Source: Saccoglossus kowalevskii
Taxonomy: Eukaryota > Hemichordata > Enteropneusta > Harrimaniidae
Assembly: GCF_000003605.2 (NCBI RefSeq)
Contig: NW_003131856.1
Span: 175,472-239,471, forward strand
Direction of reading: 5' to 3'
Length of the DNA stretch: 64,000 nt
Part shown: one piece after another, positions 61,301-64,000 of the stretch
How the letters are laid out: every line of letters begins with the position of its first letter
Numbering within the stretch: the first letter of the stretch is position 1
Program-made: the position numbers and the translations under genes
The notes under the pieces: generated by a model
What the model was told of the DNA's origin: nothing
The model's database searches: none
Seen by the model: only the letters and a program-made list of their open reading frames with translations

Positions 61301-63235
61301 CCAACAATAAAATATTGTTGATTCATACTTTATATTAACTATGATTTAACATGAACTAAAAACGATGTTCTCGTACTACACATCTGAATTACTTCATTTT
61401 TTCTTAATACTATTGTTTGTCATGCAAACTCATCTTTTCATAGTTTATGATAAATCAGTTAAAAAATATATGTTTTCGCCCTATTGTTTTATCTTTAAAT
61501 TGTTGAGATAGAGAGATATCGCCATTGATTGACTTCTAAAATGATTGCACGTGTTTACAGAACAGTGTCTTGATTACCAAGTCTACTATGTGGTGCCATT
61601 TGTGTTTCAAACACGTGCTATGTATTATAAGTTACACAATAAAGCATTAATATAATTAAAATACAACTAGTGCTTCTCAGCCAATCAGAATGCTCCTTTT
61701 TATATACATTAAATGTACTGTATCTTCGTCTAATTCGTTGTCCCATATCACTTTGTTCTCATTAATTGCCCTACGAATTTTGTGCGGTTTTTGTCTTTAT
61801 CAGTTTTATCAATCAATCTACCCTTTGCAAAAGTTCACATCTATTCCCTACCGTAATTTTAGTTGTTTAGTTATATTGCGACGTGACAGAGCGGGGCTCA
61901 CTTCCACTTCGCCGTATTTCAGGGCCAGGAGGAAAACTCTCGTTACAAATGTTTGACGTCGTTTGTAATCACGAATGCGCTAATAATTCTGGCCAGCACT
62001 TTCTCAATTTAGATCAAAATTCTGGAATTTTGCCAAAATGTGTAAACTACTCTGATCTGACCTTTGAGTAAAAGGGTTATTTTGAATGGCATCAGTGGAG
62101 AGTATTGGTGTGTAATTATACATATTTAAGTGGCATCTGGTGGGCAGGGTTTCTAACATTCGGTATATTTAGTACTGTGTATGACTTATTTTATATGAAT
62201 CATTGTGTAATGAACTATTTTAGGTCTTATCCAATATTTTCTTGTATAATTATTGTTACAATAATGTAAAATACAGCTGAACTGCGCAACTACATGTACC
62301 ATTATTAGTACAGTACATGTGTCTATAAAAATAGAAATAATAATAATACCAATCCAATATTCAACGGGGTGGAAGTACAACTCCATGAACAAAAAACGCT
62401 GTAAAAGAGACACTAACACCACAACACAAACACAGACAATTCAGTGAAAGAATGACATATGGACCCAAAGCATACAGCCATGAACTTCAGTGATGTCACG
62501 TGAGCTCACCCTGCCCTGCTCTACATAAACAATTAAAATATGATCTTAGACCATGACTATAAATACGAGGATAATCTAAGAATTATAGCTACACCCTGTT
62601 TTTCTCTAGTGCTATTCTAGAATACCAAGCCATGACCACTTTATTTTACCTACCTTGGGTATGCCGTCGTAACCTTGACACCACACATAACAACTAGCCA
62701 TACCAGTTAGCATGAGATGAGCGAGGCGTAATTGTCGATGTCCTTCCAGTTGTTCATAGTCTAATACAGGCATCTAGTAATACAATATCAAACATTGTTT
62801 AAGTGACCAATATAGAGGTACATTTCGTGGGTAAACACAAATAATACGTTGTGACTTCTTTGAGTGATTTTGCCATCATCACTTTGTAAGAAATACCGTA
62901 AAACCAGTTACTGAATAACCCTCAGTCCACGTATGGAATAAGATCACTAATCAACCTCCGATTGTCTAGAAATAGTTTATAGATTGTTATTCTACGAGTT
63001 ATTGACAACCCGTTTGACTCAACGTATAATTGTGGATTTTCGCCAGTATTTTCGCTTATTGCACAAAACAATCATTCATATAATCGTTCAACACGGTGTA
63101 TCATATACATGTAAGCATATGTTTTGCTGAATGTCTCACCTGTTCAATTTTATCTCGCACATTCCCGTCTTCAATGTAGCTTGAGGCATTCGCAGTGAAT
63201 TCGTTCCATTCAGCGAAGTATGCAGGAAGCTCAGT
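55303..63235 (-). CDS. IDO: Indoleamine 2,3-dioxygenase family protein, 5'-partial
   Basis: Minus-strand exons in order: 63235-63140, 62773-62654, 61244-61108, 60820-60700, 60190-60094, 59884-59833, 58575-58500, 58162-58081, 57953-57861, 55821-55725, 55463-55399 and, tentatively, 55355-55303. The first eleven join in phase into 345 residues without a stop; human IDO1 is about 400. Hallmarks include SWAHANWKIKD (human ANWKKKD), GLVFEG, GGTAAQS (human GGSAGQS), HKTMREYMLPAHKRL, YDACLRRLAEYRSYHLRIV with the proximal haem histidine, and GTGGT. The family is cytosolic, opens the indole ring of tryptophan to N-formylkynurenine at a haem, and starts the kynurenine pathway. Some molluscan relatives serve as myoglobins, so substrate use is uncertain. 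The N-terminal exon is missing. Identification is from recalled family sequences. Confidence 0.93.
55399..55463 (-). CDS. IDO: IDO exon encoding the GTGGT loop
   Basis: 65 bases that complete an Arg codon and encode FLAMPSSKTTNSKPIQGTGG and T. They match human YILIPAS and KGTGGT, a loop near the active-site entrance. The acceptor is TTTGTTTCAG and the donor GTAAGT, phase 1. Confidence 0.92.
55725..55821 (-). CDS. IDO: IDO exon with the proximal haem histidine
   Basis: 97 bases. They encode KASSAYDACLRRLAEYRSYH and LRIVV, aligned with human LREAYDACVKAL and LRSYHLQIV. The His codon at plus-strand 55742-55744 corresponds to human His346, the haem iron ligand. The acceptor is TGCCTACAG. The donor GTTAGA is non-consensus at its third position. 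Confidence 0.95.
57321..57366. repeat. Imperfect (CA)n microsatellite
   Basis: CA-rich stretch with TA, GC and CT interruptions, next to the hairpin at 57389. Confidence 0.85.
57389..57416. repeat. Inverted repeat hairpin
   Basis: CCCCTTTTCGGA, loop GTTCA, TCCGAAAGGGG: arms of 11-12 bases with a single extra T. It is probably the end of an interspersed repeat. Confidence 0.85.
57861..57953 (-). CDS. IDO: IDO exon (REYMLPAHKRL block)
   Basis: 93 bases. They encode KFHKTMREYMLPAHKRLIEA then ECGPSIREY, matching human [27 protein letters not shown], the family's most recognisable block. The acceptor is TTGCTTTAG and the donor GTGAGT, phase 1 on both sides. Confidence 0.97.
58081..58162 (-). CDS. 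IDO: IDO exon (GGTAAQS block)
   Basis: 82 bases. They encode HCGGTAAQSPALPLIDAALG and IIHETQS, matching human [21 protein letters not shown]. The GGSAGQ-type loop lines the haem distal pocket. The acceptor is TTTTTTTCAG and the donor GTACGT. Confidence 0.95.
58500..58575 (-). CDS. IDO: IDO exon (GLVFEG block)
   Basis: 76 bases. They encode WGSEAFRDIGYGGLVFEGIS and DNVQK, matching human GWKGNPQLSDGLVYEG. The acceptor is TCAATATAG. The donor GTTCGT is non-consensus, but the phase and homology fit. Confidence 0.93.
58576..59832 (-). other. IDO intron with a long palindrome
   Basis: 1257 bases. Apart from the 35-base palindrome at 59146-59180 it is AT-rich and featureless. A plus-strand T-run and short antisense frames carry no recognised coding signal. 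Confidence 0.85.
59146..59180. repeat. Perfect 35-base palindrome (17-bp arms, 1-nt centre)
   Basis: CCACCGTCCCTCAACAC, C, GTGTTGAGGGACGGTGG. Both sides are also bordered by GCCAGC. This is long and GC-rich for its AT-rich intron. Confidence 0.95.
59833..59884 (-). CDS. IDO: IDO micro-exon
   Basis: 52 bases. They encode GCVPEVFINVFRPYVS between split codons, matching human NPKAFFSVLRIYLSG. The acceptor is TTATTTTAG and the donor GTAGGT, phase 2. It was found by homology and phase. Confidence 0.92.
60094..60190 (-). CDS. IDO: IDO exon (helical segment)
   Basis: 97 bases. They encode AVNDKDDEALTRNLDIIASN and LIELKEHLSKIQ, matching human [22 protein letters not shown]. The acceptor is TCGATTGTAG and the donor GTATTG, phase 1. 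Confidence 0.92.
60700..60820 (-). CDS. IDO: IDO exon (distal pocket region)
   Basis: 121 bases. They encode a segment containing GGETMECFLSVTQQCD and GRGIQAAVHAQQ, aligned with human [20 protein letters not shown] and the following helix. The Phe-Leu-Ser of the distal haem side is retained, but one of the two consecutive Phe residues is Cys here. The acceptor is TTTTAATTAG and the donor GTACGG. Confidence 0.92.
60896..60922. repeat. (CT)n microsatellite
   Basis: About thirteen CT units in the IDO intron upstream of the exon at 60700-60820. Confidence 0.9.
61108..61244 (-). CDS. IDO: IDO exon (ANWK block)
   Basis: 137 bases. They encode LPKSVAVPLYRVSEVLGLPP and WAHANWKIKDQTKP, matching human [20 protein letters not shown] and ANWKKKDPNKP. 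The acceptor is TTGAATAG and the donor GTAAGT, phase 2. Confidence 0.96.
61245..62653 (-). other. IDO intron
   Basis: 1409 bases, AT-rich. An 88-codon plus-strand frame at 61690-61956 has no recognised similarity. Nothing else was noted. Confidence 0.85.
62654..62773 (-). CDS. IDO: IDO exon (RLAHLMLTGMASCYVW block)
   Basis: 120 bases, exactly 40 codons, phase 0 on both sides. They encode YEQLEGHRQLRLAHLMLTGM and ASCYVWCQGYDG, matching human [23 protein letters not shown]. The first codon is ATG, but homology continues in the exon upstream, so it is not the start. The acceptor is ATTACTAG and the donor GTAGGT. Confidence 0.96.
63140..63235 (-). CDS. IDO: IDO exon (first recognised in the window)
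   Basis: 96 bases, 32 codons, phase 0 on both sides. They encode ELPAYFAEWNEFTANASSYI and GNVRDKIEQ, matching human LPDFYNDW and GQLRERVEK. The acceptor is TTTTGTTAG and the donor GTGAGA. About 25-35 N-terminal residues are still missing, and I found no exon for them between 63236 and 64000. Confidence 0.93.
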
Positions 63236-63755
63236 CTAACAAAAGAATCATCAGTTTAATAATAAAAAAAACATGTTACTAATAAAGTTCCAATTAGTCA
63301 GATAGCTGATACAAAGCATTTAATTTAATAAATTTCAAAACTATTAATCGGACTTAAAACGTAAATCTGCCACACTGATCGTCGCTTAACATAGCTAGTC
63401 GTGTGTGATTCAAGATGGATGCCACGTTTAGTTGACAGTTGCGGATGTGACGATAAAACAATATTTTCAAGTTAAGATGACGAGACATGCATTCGTGAAA
63501 AAATTGAGTTTTCAGGGCTTAGTCCTGACAATACTCGACTGGCTCTAATATTATTAATAATATACGTAGTTTAGATGGTAGGTAGAGAGCGAGATTGTGG
63601 AGTGTAATTCCTATTGATACACACTCGTACTTTGGAAGGTATGGATATGATTAAAAATAGTTTGGTGTTATTGCAGTGAATGTCTGAGTATGGGGAAACA
63701 GAACACACTGAGTACGTGCGTACTGCATTACTCCGGTCTCGGTACAATCATTTAG

Positions 63756-64000
63756 CTATACTCATTCAAGAGTTGTTTCGAAACGCACCCCTTACTTCTA
63801 AATCTCCAATTCAATTTTATATACATCAAAGACCGTTTAAATGATGCAGCTGTGTGTGGTTCAGTTGAATTATGGGAAATCCTGAAGAGATTTATTCAGA
63901 ACAAAAGTAAATCATTGAATAACATCAGCTTGCATGAATGGTATGTCCATTTCAGTAACCTGTATAGTGTGAATCATGGCAAATCGAGGGATCATGTTTT
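63756..64000 (+). mobile_element. LINE-like open frame running off the window (endonuclease-RT linker)
   Basis: The frame is open from 63756 (after TAG at 63753) to the window end. It reads LNDAAVCGSVELWEILKRFI, then SKSLNNISLHEWYVHFSNLY. The pattern W..L......s..is..eWy.hF..Ly resembles the segment between the endonuclease and reverse transcriptase of non-LTR retrotransposons. If so, the reverse transcriptase should lie just to the right of the window. It sits upstream of the IDO exons and on the opposite strand. Confidence 0.5.

Overview
This is a eukaryotic, AT-rich window, almost certainly from a marine invertebrate animal. It has two multi-exon genes with canonical GT-AG introns and consistent splice phases, long introns, microsatellites, small transposable-element remnants and two assembly gaps (15660-15891 and 40405-40454). 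I cannot name the species. The protein families and gene structure fit a lophotrochozoan or an invertebrate deuterostome.

Gene 1 (plus strand, 10740-45859) is a small-conductance Ca2+-activated K+ channel (SK/KCNN). I could assemble it from ATG to stop: eight coding exons, every junction in phase, 662 residues. It carries S1-S6, the SIGYGD selectivity filter and a complete calmodulin-binding domain. Two further segments look like alternative exons. One is a symmetric 72-nt cassette (43995-44066) between the calmodulin-binding domain and the C-terminal coiled coil. The other is a terminal exon (26023-26242) that would give a channel subunit without a pore.

Gene 2 (minus strand, from beyond the right side of the window down to about 55303) is an indoleamine 2,3-dioxygenase (IDO) family haem protein. 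Eleven exons assemble in phase into 345 residues, with the proximal haem histidine present. A tentative last exon follows across an unusually short 43-nt intron. The N-terminal exon lies outside the window or was not recognised. The two genes converge tail to tail across about 9.4 kb.

Region by region: 1-106 is a 29-bp tandem repeat; 107-10739 is the 5' flank of the SK gene with two TTAA-flanked inverted-repeat elements; 10740-45859 is the SK gene, whose introns hold a third TTAA element, a TA-flanked MITE, a 90-bp tandem duplication, a 21-bp triple repeat and an unexplained GC-rich open frame; 45860-55302 is intergenic, with a degenerate non-LTR retrotransposon 3' end, a perfect hairpin and a fourth, longer TTAA-type element; 55303-63235 is IDO; 63756-64000 is an open frame resembling the linker between endonuclease and reverse transcriptase of a LINE.

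The most striking feature outside standard annotation is the excess of the palindromic CRE octamer TGACGTCA. There are twelve exact copies where about one is expected by my rough estimate, and they cluster in SK introns. I see no bacterial-type system, CRISPR array, virus or operon here.
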